In this document: piece after piece, positions 1 through 7,388 of the stretch
Numbering within the stretch: the stretch's first letter is position 1
Layout of the letters: the number at the start of each line of letters is the position of its first letter
Assembly: GCA_963708165.1 (NCBI GenBank)
Contig: OY970187.1
Coordinates: forward strand, 3,100,001-3,164,000
Length of the DNA: 64,000 nucleotides
From: Rubricoccus sp963708165
GTDB lineage: Bacteria; Bacteroidota; Rhodothermia; Rhodothermales; Rubricoccaceae
Direction of reading: 5' to 3'
Translations under genes and position numbers: made by a program
The notes under the pieces: model-generated
The model's database searches: none
Told to the model about the DNA's origin: nothing
Seen by the model: only the letters and a program-made list of their open reading frames with translations

Positions 1-322
1 CGCGCACAAGAGCCGCCTCTGTCACACACAAGCGGTGCTCCAAGCGTGGCGGCTCGCCTCTGGCGCTCGCAACGACCGGAAGCACCACGCGAACGCCAGA
101 GGCCGACCACTCGCGCACGAGCGGGCGCAGGTCCGGCTCGTCCGCCAGAGGCCAGAAGGCGCTCACGGTGCGCGCGGCCCTCTCGTGGAAGAGCGTGCGA
201 ACGCGAGCGCAAAGAGCCGCGCTCTGCGCCGCGCGTGCCTCTGGCGTGAGCGCGGCGCGGCGCGCGCGGAACCGCCGCCGTGCCCGCGCTTTCTCCGCCG
301 CCACGAGATCCTCTGCTTCCAT
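1..322 (-). CDS. 5-formyltetrahydrofolate cyclo-ligase, N-terminal part (runs off the window)
   Basis: The complement of the first 322 bases is one open frame with no stop, giving about 107 residues from an ATG at 322. A basic N-terminus (residues 11-22, EKARARRRFRAR) is followed by AFWPLADEPDLRPLV (55-69) and a GVRVVLPVV stretch. These match the start of 5-formyl-THF cyclo-ligase, which converts 5-formyl-THF to 5,10-methenyl-THF using ATP in the cytosol. The C-terminal half with the ATP-binding loop lies outside the window. A GTG seven codons in (304) is an alternative start and would avoid overlap with the divergent gene beginning at 321. The dispersed GCCAGAGGC motif occurs several times in frame. 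Confidence 0.78.
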   Translation of the reverse strand, partial: MEAEDLVAAEKARARRRFRARRAALTPEARAAQSAALCARVRTLFHERAARTVSAFWPLADEPDLRPLVREWSASGVRVVLPVVASARGEPPRLEHRLCVTEAALVR

Positions 323-731
323 GCCCGAGACTACACCCAACCGCCTCGACGCGTTCGACGCCTACCGCGAGAAGATGAACGCGCGCATCCTCGACGACGG
401 CGACCACCGCGGCATCAAGCGGTTCTTCAACCTAGACACCGCCGCCTACCGCGACGGCGCGCTGGATGGCAAAACCAAGGAACTGCTCGGCCTCGTCGCC
501 AGCATGGTGCTGCGCTGTAACGACTGCATCGACTACCACATCGAGCAGTGCATGGCCGAGGGATGGGAAGAAGCTGAGCTTGAGGACGCTATGAATGTTG
601 CACTTGTAGTGGGTGGCAGCATCGTCATCCCGCATTTGCGCCATGCCGTCGAATCCATCGACCTGGTAAAGCGCCGAGACGCTGCCTCTGGCGATCTTGA
701 CGCTTCCCTCGCCACCCCCGCTCCTCAATGA
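321..731 (+). CDS. AhpD-like carboxymuconolactone decarboxylase family protein
   Basis: A 136-residue protein with a perfect AhpD-type signature E-X11-C-X2-C-X3-H (Glu54, Cys66, Cys69, His73), the redox/proton-relay motif of the alkylhydroperoxidase D fold. Members act as peroxidase-type reductases or decarboxylases on small cyclic substrates. The substrate cannot be read from sequence. The ATG at 321 is chosen because residues before it are low-complexity Arg/Ala. It shares two bases with the ATG of the divergent cyclo-ligase. Its stop overlaps the next start (ATGA, 728-731), so the two plus genes are probably co-translated. The tail (DAASGDLDAS) carries the dispersed motif. Confidence 0.88.
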   Translation: MPETTPNRLDAFDAYREKMNARILDDGDHRGIKRFFNLDTAAYRDGALDGKTKELLGLVASMVLRCNDCIDYHIEQCMAEGWEEAELEDAMNVALVVGGSIVIPHLRHAVESIDLVKRRDAASGDLDASLATPAPQ

Positions 732-1138
732 GTGACCAGCCCGTAACACCACCCTTCGACGCGCGCATGGACCAAGAAGCTGGGATCGGCATCGTGCGGT
801 TCTCGGGCCGAGTTACAGGCCAGGAGATGATCGGTGGGGCCGCAGCCCTGTTCGCGCTTCCAGGCTGGAACCACGCATTCGACGTGATCTGGGACTGCTC
901 GCGTGTGGAAGCGCACGTGCTGAGCCCCGGAGAGGTGGGGCCGCTGGTGGACGAGGTGACGGACAATCAGGAAGGCCACGATGCTCTCATCGAGAGCCAG
1001 ATCGCGCGCGAGGAGATGCTGGGCGATTTGCTGGTCCGGTTCATCCGCAGGCGCGGCAAATCGGCGAGCTCCCACGCCGACATGGACGGAGCGCTGCGCA
1101 CGCTGGGCCGCGACGCACTCCCTGCCTCGCTTCGCTGA
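728..1138 (+). CDS. Small STAS/SEC14-like hypothetical protein
   Basis: A 136-residue cytosolic protein with no signal peptide or membrane segment. The pattern GIVRFSGRVTGQEM...PGWNHAFDVIWDCSRV in the first 60 residues resembles the STAS/SEC14-like fold seen in SpoIIAA-like proteins (a strand, then a helix, then a strand ending in D-x-S/R). Translation is coupled to the AhpD-like gene through ATGA. A role as a small regulatory or anti-sigma-antagonist-like domain is only a guess. The assignment rests on remembered fold similarity. Confidence 0.75.
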   Translation: MSDQPVTPPFDARMDQEAGIGIVRFSGRVTGQEMIGGAAALFALPGWNHAFDVIWDCSRVEAHVLSPGEVGPLVDEVTDNQEGHDALIESQIAREEMLGDLLVRFIRRRGKSASSHADMDGALRTLGRDALPASLR

Positions 1139-1149
1139 TCGTACGGACG

Positions 1150-1167
1150 GCCTCTGGCGCCAGAGGC
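1150..1167. repeat. 18-bp composite palindrome between convergent gene ends
   Basis: Perfect palindrome GCCTCTGGCGCCAGAGGC made of the dispersed 9-mer and its complement. It fills most of the 29-bp gap between the stop of the STAS-like gene (1138) and the stop of the convergent dioxygenase (1168-1170). As RNA it would fold on either strand, so a bidirectional terminator role is possible, though no U-tract follows. Confidence 0.9.
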
Positions 1168-2405
1168 CTACCAGCGCTCGCGGTCAGCGTCTTCGGACAT
1201 GCCGAGGTCCGCGTAGGCCACCAGGGCGGGGAAGAGGGGCAAGAGGTAGCGCTGGCTCGTCACGAGGTAGGGCATCCCGCCGCCGCCCGTGCCACCGCCG
1301 CCCTCCACGTGGCGCCGTACCGCGCGGCGGTGGATCGTCAAAAAGCTGTCAGCGTCCGGCGCGTGCAGCGCGAGGTCGGTCGCGACCAGGCGGTCGAGCA
1401 CAAAGCTCAGGCACGTTCCCGCCAGAGGCCCGTGCAGCGCCGCGGCGCCGCGGCGCGCGTCGCCCAGCCTCTGGCGGCGGTCGTTCTCCGCATCGGCCGC
1501 GTTCGCGAGAGCCAACCGGAACGCCTCGGCCACGCCAGAGGCCTCTGGCGACTGTCCCAGGGTTTGGCGAAAGCGCGTGGTGCTGCGCTCCACCTCGTCG
1601 GGGTAGAGGGTGCGGATGCGCGGCGGCTCGCCAGAGGCGTGTGCGGGCAAGGCGCGCGAGCACAGCGTGCGCCAGAGGATCGAGCCGCGCGACGATGGCC
1701 TGAGGCGAGTCCTCGGCAGGGAACGCGCGCGAGTGCCCCCCCTGGAGCACGAGCGGATCGCCCAGCCCGACGTGCCCGACGGGGCAGCCGGTGTACGCCT
1801 GTCCGAAGGAGCCGCCGGGAAAGACGGGCAGATCCAGCAGCGGCCCTTTCGCGAGCGCGCGCTGGATGAGCCGAAGCTGCGCCGTCTGGAACCCGCTCGA
1901 CGGCGCGAGCGCATCGCGGAACAGTGCAAACTCGATAGACGAAAACAGCACATCGTCGTCCTCGCCCTTGCCGACGTACGGCATCAACGCCGGAAGCACG
2001 CGCCGGGCGCTGTGCCGCAGCCGCGCTGCCGCGGTGAGCGCCGGACGCCAGAACGCGCTCGGCCCGCTCCGCTCGCCCGGCAGCGGCTCCGTCGCCAGAG
2101 GCTCGAACGCGGCCTCTGGCGCCGCGTCCAGCCGCGCCAGCGTGCCCGCGACCACGCCCGAGGTCGACGAGCATGAGCCGGAACGTGACCTCGCAGAGCT
2201 GGTGGATGGCGAGAAAGGCCCGCTCGTCCGGGACCGTCGAGGCCGGTTCGCCAGAGGCTAAAAGCGCGTCCAGCCCGAGATATGCACCGTAGTCCAGGCT
2301 CTCGCCAGAGGCGTGGGCGTGGCGGCGGGCGGCCTCGGGCGTGGCGCGGGCGTCGGGGTCGAGCGCGAGGTCCCACCAGGGGTCGCGAAGGGGCGTGGTG
2401 CTCAT
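1168..2405 (-). pseudogene. Tryptophan 2,3-dioxygenase family, broken by two frameshifts
   Basis: Three successive frames on the minus strand together form one tryptophan 2,3-dioxygenase-like protein, the haem enzyme that opens the indole ring to N-formylkynurenine. Frame one starts at 2405 and holds DYGAYLGLDALL and FLAIHQLCEVTFRLMLVDL, where the His is in the region of the haem-pocket His. Frame two (from about 2155) holds SSGFQTAQLRLIQ, a family hallmark. Frame three (to 1168) holds the Gly-rich GGGGTGGGG loop and the C-terminal helix. The first switch falls near 2155-2160 and needs one base removed. The second falls near 1645-1660, beside a GCCTCTGGC copy. Either a decayed gene or assembly indels. 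The kynureninase-like gene at 35578-36891 would act downstream in the pathway. Confidence 0.72.
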
Positions 2406-2945
2406 GCGGGATGCTACGCCACGGCGCGGCCTCTGGCGCCAGAGGCTTGGGAGAGCTCGGGGCAGGCTGGGAGAACCCCCCGGTCCACGCGCCTGAACGG
2501 CGGTCGACCTGTCCCCCTTGTCAAGGGGGACAATTCACACCGGGAATATGTTACAGACTGAGCCACTCCGGTTCTGCAAGAGCGAGATCAGAATTGTCCC
2601 CCTCAATGAGGGGGACAGCTTTGCGACCAACGGGAGAGCAAAGCGGGGGGTTAGCCACAACTCGTCGCGGTCTACCGATAGGCCTCTGGCGGCAGAGGCT
2701 GCACCACTCACCTTTCCGTCCTCAGTCCCTAATTCTCCACTCTCCCTTCGCCAGAGGCCTCTGGCGGAGTCTGTAGATTCGCGCTCCGCCGTTCGGACCT
2801 CCGCGTCCGGGCTACGGCCGCCGCTCACAGAATCGCCTGTGAGCTTTCCGGTCCGCCCGACGCCACGCGTGGCCCCCGCCATCTTGAGGGGCCGCCCGCG
2901 TGTCCACCCCGTCCCACGAGCCGCTCGCTCAGCGAGCCCACCGAT
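2406..2945. other. 540-bp intergenic region with inverted repeats, no gene seen
   Basis: Lies between the divergent starts of the dioxygenase (2405) and ffh (2946), so promoters for both should be here. I cannot point to a convincing promoter box. It contains an 18-bp composite palindrome at 2429-2446, two related inverted repeats at 2510-2532 and 2595-2617, and further dispersed motif copies near 2682-2698 and 2750-2766. Open frames here are Arg/Ala/Ser-rich and unlike their neighbours. Confidence 0.7.
2510..2617. repeat. Pair of related inverted repeats flanking a 60-bp spacer
   Basis: Two hairpin-forming sequences with the same arms: TGTCCCCCTT/AAGGGGGACA at 2510-2532 and TGTCCCCCT/AGGGGGACA at 2595-2617. 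Both arms contain GTCCCCCT and its complement, so the unit looks like a small paired intergenic element of REP/MITE type. No T-tract follows either hairpin, so simple terminators are less likely. The second hairpin is followed by a run ending in GGGGGGTTAG that may belong to the element. Confidence 0.7.
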
Positions 2946-4307
2946 TTGTTCGAGTCGCTCTCCGACAAGCTCGACGCCGCCCTCAAAAACGTCAAGGGCG
3001 AGGGCCGCATCAACGAGCTCAACATCGCCGAGACGATGCGCGAGATTCGCCGCGCGCTCCTCGATGCCGATGTCAACTACGACGTCGCCCGCGAGTTCAC
3101 CAACCGCGTCAAGGACAAGGTCACCGACGAGAGCGTGCTCAACGCCGTCTCGCCGGGCCAGCAGTTCGTCAAGGCTGTCTACGACGAATTGGTCTTTCTG
3201 CTAGGTGATGTTCATATCGACATGAACACGCCCAAGAAGCCCCCGATGGTGATCCTCATCGCGGGATTGCAGGGCTCGGGCAAGACGACGTTTACCGGCA
3301 AGCTCGCCAAGTACCTCAAGAGCAAAGGCCGCTCGCCACTGCTCGCCGCCGCCGACGTGTACCGCCCGGCCGCTGTCGATCAGTTGGAGACGCTCGCCGC
3401 GCAAGTCGGCGTGCCGGTCTTCTCGATCCGTGGCGAGGACGGCGTGCCGCTCAGCGATGCCGTCGAGGTCGCGCGCCGCGCCAAGGAAGAAGCGCGCCGG
3501 ACCGGCCGCGACACGCTCATCATCGACACCGCGGGCCGCCTGCACGTGGACGAGGCGATGATGAAAGAGGTCGTGGACATCAAGGGTGCGGTCGAGCCCG
3601 ACGAGATTCTCTTCGTCGTCGACGCGATGACGGGCCAGGACGCCGTCAACACCGCCAAGGCGTTCAACGACCAGTTGAACATCGACGGCGTGGTGCTGAC
3701 CAAGCTGGACGGCGACACCCGCGGCGGCGCGGCACTGAGCATCCGCTCGGTCGTGCAGAAGCCGATCAAGTTTGCCTCCACCGGCGAGAAGCTGGACGCC
3801 CTCACCGAGTTCTACCCGGACCGGATGGCGCAGCGCATCCTCGGCATGGGCGACGTGGTCTCGTTCGTCGAGAAGGCGCAGGAGCAGTTCGACGAGGAGG
3901 AGGCCGAAAAGCTGCAGCGCAAGTTTCGCACGCAGGACTTCGACCTTCAGGACTTCTACGACCAGCTCCAGAAGATCAAGAACATGGGGTCCATCAAGGA
4001 CCTCATCGGCATGATCCCGGGCGTCGGCAAGGTGATGAAGGACATCGACGTGGAGGACGATGCGTTCAAGCACATCGAAGCCCTCGTGCAGTCCATGACG
4101 CCCTACGAGCGCGCCAACCCCGACCAGATCAACGGCTCCCGCCGCCGCCGCATCGCTGGGGGTGCCGGCATGGAAGTCCAAGACGTTAACGGGCTGCTCA
4201 AGCAGTTCCGCGAGATGAAGAAGATGATGAAGACGATGTCGCGCCTCTCAGGCAAGGGCCGCCAGGCCTCGCTCACCGACCTGCAGCGCGCCAGAGGCCG
4301 CGCCTAA
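2946..4307 (+). CDS. ffh: Signal recognition particle protein Ffh
   Basis: A 453-residue SRP54-type GTPase that binds signal sequences and 4.5S RNA and delivers nascent membrane proteins to FtsY. The N domain begins FESLSDKLDAAL. The G domain shows the P-loop GLQGSGKTT (around residue 106), DTAGRLHVD and TKLDGDTRGG. The M domain carries the RNA-binding stretch with GSRRRRIAGGAG and a Met-rich C-terminus (EMKKMMKTMSRL). Normal length. The start is a TTG at 2946, chosen because MFESLSD is the usual family start. No clear Shine-Dalgarno is seen. Only the last few codons contain the dispersed motif (RARGRA). First gene of the ffh-rpsP-rimM-trmD-rplS run. Confidence 0.97.
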   Translation: MFESLSDKLDAALKNVKGEGRINELNIAETMREIRRALLDADVNYDVAREFTNRVKDKVTDESVLNAVSPGQQFVKAVYDELVFLLGDVHIDMNTPKKPPMVILIAGLQGSGKTTFTGKLAKYLKSKGRSPLLAAADVYRPAAVDQLETLAAQVGVPVFSIRGEDGVPLSDAVEVARRAKEEARRTGRDTLIIDTAGRLHVDEAMMKEVVDIKGAVEPDEILFVVDAMTGQDAVNTAKAFNDQLNIDGVVLTKLDGDTRGGAALSIRSVVQKPIKFASTGEKLDALTEFYPDRMAQRILGMGDVVSFVEKAQEQFDEEEAEKLQRKFRTQDFDLQDFYDQLQKIKNMGSIKDLIGMIPGVGKVMKDIDVEDDAFKHIEALVQSMTPYERANPDQINGSRRRRIAGGAGMEVQDVNGLLKQFREMKKMMKTMSRLSGKGRQASLTDLQRARGRA

Positions 4308-4367
4308 CTCCCGGCCGGAGCCTCTGGCGCCGACCACCCCACCTGTACACGTTTACACCTACGAAGA

Positions 4368-5288
4368 ATGTCAGTCAAGATTCGCCTCCGCCGGATGGGC
4401 CGCAAGAAGCTCCCGGTCTACTCCATCGTCGCCACCGACTCGCGCTCCCCGCGCGACGGCAAGTTCATCGAGGACCTCGGCCGTTTCGAGCCGCTCTCCG
4501 AGACGCACCTGCAGGCGATCAACGCCGACCGCATTCTGTACTGGCTGAGCGTCGGCGCGCAGCCGTCGGGCACGGTTCGCTCGATCCTGTCCAAGGAAGG
4601 CATCCTGCTCCGCCGCCACCTCGGCCTAAAGGGCAAGGGCGCCGAGGAGATCGACGAGGCCGTCGCCGCACACCGCGAAGCGGTCGCAGGCAAGGGCGGT
4701 GCTGACACGTCGGCTGCTGAGCGCCGCAAGGCCGCTCTCGCCGAGGAGCGCAAAAAGGCCGACGCTGCCGCCAAGGTGATCGCTGAGGAGAAAGCCGCCA
4801 AGGAGGCCGAGATCCAGAAGCAGAAGGAAGCTGAGGAAGCCGAGGCCAAGGCCGTAGCGGAAGCCGAGCTCGCCGCCAAGACCGCCGAAGCGGCTCCCGC
4901 GCCAGAGGCTGACGCCGCCGCGCCAGAAGCCTCTGGCGACGCTGCTACGAGTGGTGGCGACGCTGCCGAGGTCGTGCAGGGCGAGACCGCCGAGGTCCCC
5001 GCGGACCAGGCCAAGATCGAAGCCGCTGGCGACGCCGGTGCAGACGCCGCCACGCCCGACACGCCTGCCGAAGCAGCACCCGCAGCTGCCAAGGAACAGC
5101 CTGCCGCCAAAGCCGAAACGACCGAAGAGGTCGAGGCCAAGACAGGCGCCGAAGTCGCCGAGCAGGCCGACACCGGTGCCGCCGACGGCGCGCCAGAGGC
5201 CAACGCCGACGGCTCCGAAGGCCCCGCCGAGACCACGCCAGACGCCGCTACGCCAGACGCCTCTGGCGACGAAAAGAAGGACGCGTAG
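4368..5288 (+). CDS. rpsP: 30S ribosomal protein S16 with long Ala/Glu-rich tail
   Basis: Residues 1-90 are a typical S16 (SVKIRLRRMGRKKLPVYSIV, then FIEDLGRFEPL), which binds 16S rRNA in the 30S body. After about residue 100 a 200-residue extension follows. It is rich in Ala, Glu, Lys and Asp, probably helical in its first part (AEERKKADAAAKVIAEEKAAKEAE) and disordered later. Bacteroidota S16 proteins often carry C-terminal extensions, but this one is long. The tail holds at least four copies of the dispersed motif (PEASGD, PEANAD, PDASGD), while the core has none. It sits 60 bp after ffh. Confidence 0.95.
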   Translation: MSVKIRLRRMGRKKLPVYSIVATDSRSPRDGKFIEDLGRFEPLSETHLQAINADRILYWLSVGAQPSGTVRSILSKEGILLRRHLGLKGKGAEEIDEAVAAHREAVAGKGGADTSAAERRKAALAEERKKADAAAKVIAEEKAAKEAEIQKQKEAEEAEAKAVAEAELAAKTAEAAPAPEADAAAPEASGDAATSGGDAAEVVQGETAEVPADQAKIEAAGDAGADAATPDTPAEAAPAAAKEQPAAKAETTEEVEAKTGAEVAEQADTGAADGAPEANADGSEGPAETTPDAATPDASGDEKKDA

Positions 5289-5354
5289 CCCCACGCTGAC
5301 ATTCGATCCGGCCCTCTCGTCACTGGCGAGGGGGCCGTTCTGCATCCCACACCC

Positions 5355-5921
5355 ATGCCCACCGACCCCGACGCGCTCTTCCTCGTCGGCCGCATCACGC
5401 AGCCCCACGGCGTGCGCGGCGAGATGAAGGTGCGCCCCGAAACCGAAGACCCAGACCGCTTCGGCCTCTTCGACCGCCTGTTCATCGGTCCCGACGCCAA
5501 AGCAGCGGCCCGGCGCGAGCAGGACGTCAAAACCGTCCGCTTCCAGACGATGAAGAACGGCACGGTCGCCGTGCTCGTCACGCTCGACGACATCAACACG
5601 CGCGAAGACGCAGGCGACCTGCGCGGCCAAAACGTCTACGCGCACGAAGACGACCTGCCGCCTCTGGCGGAGGGCGAAGTGTTCGTCCACGATCTCGTCG
5701 GCATGACGGTGCTCATCGTGGACGAGGACGACGAGCCGACCGGCGACACCATCGGGACTGTGCGCGACGTGTTCGAGAGCGGCGCGAGCTTTCTCTACAG
5801 CGTCGCCCGCGACGGCCAGCCCGACCTGTTGATCCCTGACGTGGAGCCCATCGTGCGCCTCGTCGACGCTGACGCCCGCGAGATCCACGTCTTCCCCCCA
5901 GACGGCCTGCTAGACCTTTAG
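5355..5921 (+). CDS. rimM: Ribosome maturation factor RimM
   Basis: A 188-residue protein that assists late 16S 3'-domain assembly in the 30S subunit. The N-terminal beta-barrel begins FLVGRITQPHGVRGEMKVRPETEDP, and the C-terminal PRC barrel includes VHDLVGMTVL and DLLIPDVEPIVRLVD. Length is normal. Its place between rpsP and trmD is the classical order. The stop codon TAG (5919-5921) runs straight into CGCCAGAGGCCTCTGGCG, so the 3' end is marked by the inverted motif pair. Confidence 0.96.
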   Translation: MPTDPDALFLVGRITQPHGVRGEMKVRPETEDPDRFGLFDRLFIGPDAKAAARREQDVKTVRFQTMKNGTVAVLVTLDDINTREDAGDLRGQNVYAHEDDLPPLAEGEVFVHDLVGMTVLIVDEDDEPTGDTIGTVRDVFESGASFLYSVARDGQPDLLIPDVEPIVRLVDADAREIHVFPPDGLLDL

Positions 5922-5922
5922 C

Positions 5923-6058
5923 GCCAGAGGCCTCTGGCGGGAGCATCCCAAACCGCCCCCTTGAGGAGGCTCCCGCGCAGCGGGTGGGGGTGTTCGCACC
6001 CGAGCATGGCACCGCTGACACCCTCCGCCCTGCGGGCACCTCCCTCAAGGGAGGGGTT
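5923..6058. repeat. Motif pair plus REP-like palindromic element downstream of rimM
   Basis: At 5923-5938 the inside-out pair GCCAGAGGCCTCTGGC follows the rimM stop directly. Positions 5953-6058 hold a GC-rich imperfect palindrome. The right half contains GCCCTGCGGGC and CCTCCCTCAAGGGAGG, and the left half carries the related CCCCCTTGAGGAGG and CCGCGCAGCGGG. A shorter relative of the right half occurs at about 28243-28287. It looks like a dispersed intergenic repeat (REP-type). It separates rimM from trmD, which are otherwise adjacent genes of one operon. Confidence 0.75.
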
Positions 6059-6182
6059 TCATCCCATAGCCTCTGGCGCTAGAGGCGACCGCGAAACAGC
6101 TTAACTCGGAACTCGCACCAAGCCCCAGAGGCCCGACGGATACTCTGCCCATCCTTCAATCCCGCATCCCCCATCTCTTCTG

Positions 6183-6878
6183 ATGCGCATCGATCTCATC
6201 ACCGCCCTCCCGGAGCTCGTCGAGAGCCCCATGGCGCACTCCATCATTGGACGTGCGCGCGAGAGCGGTGTGGTCGAGATCCACGTGCACGATTTGCGCG
6301 AGTGGGGAAAAGGCAAATACCGGCACATCGACGCGCCGCCCTACGGCGGCGGCGGCGGCATGGTGCTGAGCCCCGAGCCTCTGGCGGCGTGCCTGGACGC
6401 GGTGATCGCACTGAGCGAGACGCCAGAGGCCGTCATCTTTCTTACACCCGATGGTGAGACGCTCGACCAGGTGCGGGCAAATGGGCTCTCGCTCGCGAAC
6501 AGGCTCGTGCTCATCGCCGGGCACTACAAAAACGTCGACCAGCGCATCCGCGACCTCTACGTCACGCGCGAGATCAGCATCGGCGACTACGTGCTGAGCG
6601 GTGGCGAACTGCCCGCGCTCGTCCTCATCGACGCGCTCGTGCGCATCCTGCCCGGTGCCATCTCGGACGCGCAGAGCGCGCTCAGTGACTCGTTCCAGGA
6701 CGGCTTGCTCGACGCACCCGCCTATACCCGCCCCGCCACCTTTCGCGGCCTCGACGTGCCCGACGTGCTTCGCTCCGGCGACCACGGTGCGATCTCCGAC
6801 TGGCGCGAAACGCAGCGCCTCGACAAAACGCGCGAGCGCCGCCCCGACCTTCTCACCGACCCCACCTCTGACGACTAG
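6183..6878 (+). CDS. trmD: tRNA (guanine37-N1)-methyltransferase TrmD
   Basis: A 231-residue SPOUT methyltransferase making m1G37 in tRNAs that read C-starting codons, using S-adenosylmethionine. It starts MRIDLITALPE. It shows the knotted-fold motifs YGGGGGMVLSPEPL, LIAGHYKNVDQRI and SIGDYVLSGGELPALVLIDA, then the C-terminal YTRPATFRGLDVPDVLRSGDH. Length normal. The stop TAG is followed at once by CGCCAGAGGC. It precedes rplS in the standard order. Confidence 0.97.
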   Translation: MRIDLITALPELVESPMAHSIIGRARESGVVEIHVHDLREWGKGKYRHIDAPPYGGGGGMVLSPEPLAACLDAVIALSETPEAVIFLTPDGETLDQVRANGLSLANRLVLIAGHYKNVDQRIRDLYVTREISIGDYVLSGGELPALVLIDALVRILPGAISDAQSALSDSFQDGLLDAPAYTRPATFRGLDVPDVLRSGDHGAISDWRETQRLDKTRERRPDLLTDPTSDD

Positions 6879-7025
6879 CGCCAGAGGCAGCATTTGGCCG
6901 CTACGGCTCCACCCTGGAGCCTCTGGCGGCGCGGCGAAGAATCATCACAGATGGCCCTCCGGGCCCGCTCTGCCCCCTCCACCCCGTACCTTGCGTGCTG
7001 CACCCCAGCGCGACCGAATCCCGAC

Positions 7026-7388
7026 ATGAAGACTGATTTCATGAGCCTCGTAGAGGCCACCCAACTCCGCGACGACCACCCCACGTTCAACCCTGGCGAC
7101 ACGGTTCGCGTGCACGTTCGCGTGATCGAGGGCGACAAAGAGCGCATCCAGATCTTCGAGGGCGTCGTGATCGCGATGCAGAACGCGGGCACGTCGCGCA
7201 CCTTTACGGTCCGCAAGCTCTCCAACGGCGTCGGCGTCGAGCGCGTCTTCCCGTACGCCAGCCCGCGCATCTCCAAGATCGAGCGCATCCGCGAAGGCCG
7301 CGTGCGCCGCGCGAAGCTGTACTACCTCCGCGGTCTGCGCGGCAAGGCCGCTCGCATCAAGGAGAAGCGCCGCGACTTTACGCGATAG
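7026..7388 (+). CDS. rplS: 50S ribosomal protein L19
   Basis: 120 residues. L19 sits at the 30S-50S interface. The core FNPGDTVRVHVRVIEGDKERIQIFEGVVIA and GVERVFPYASPRISKIERIREGRVRRAKLYYLRGLRGKAARI are canonical (shown here as two adjoining stretches). The ATG at 7026 gives MKTDFMSLVEA, the expected N-terminus. An internal ATG at residue 6 is an alternative. The gene contains no copy of the dispersed motif. Its TAG is immediately followed by the next ATG (7389), with no spacer. Confidence 0.96.
   Translation: MKTDFMSLVEATQLRDDHPTFNPGDTVRVHVRVIEGDKERIQIFEGVVIAMQNAGTSRTFTVRKLSNGVGVERVFPYASPRISKIERIREGRVRRAKLYYLRGLRGKAARIKEKRRDFTR

Noticed and set aside
4418..5599. 393-residue minus-strand frame opposite the S16 tail
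   Set aside because: Ser/Ala-rich antisense of the Ala/Glu tail; rpsP and rimM on the plus strand are certain.
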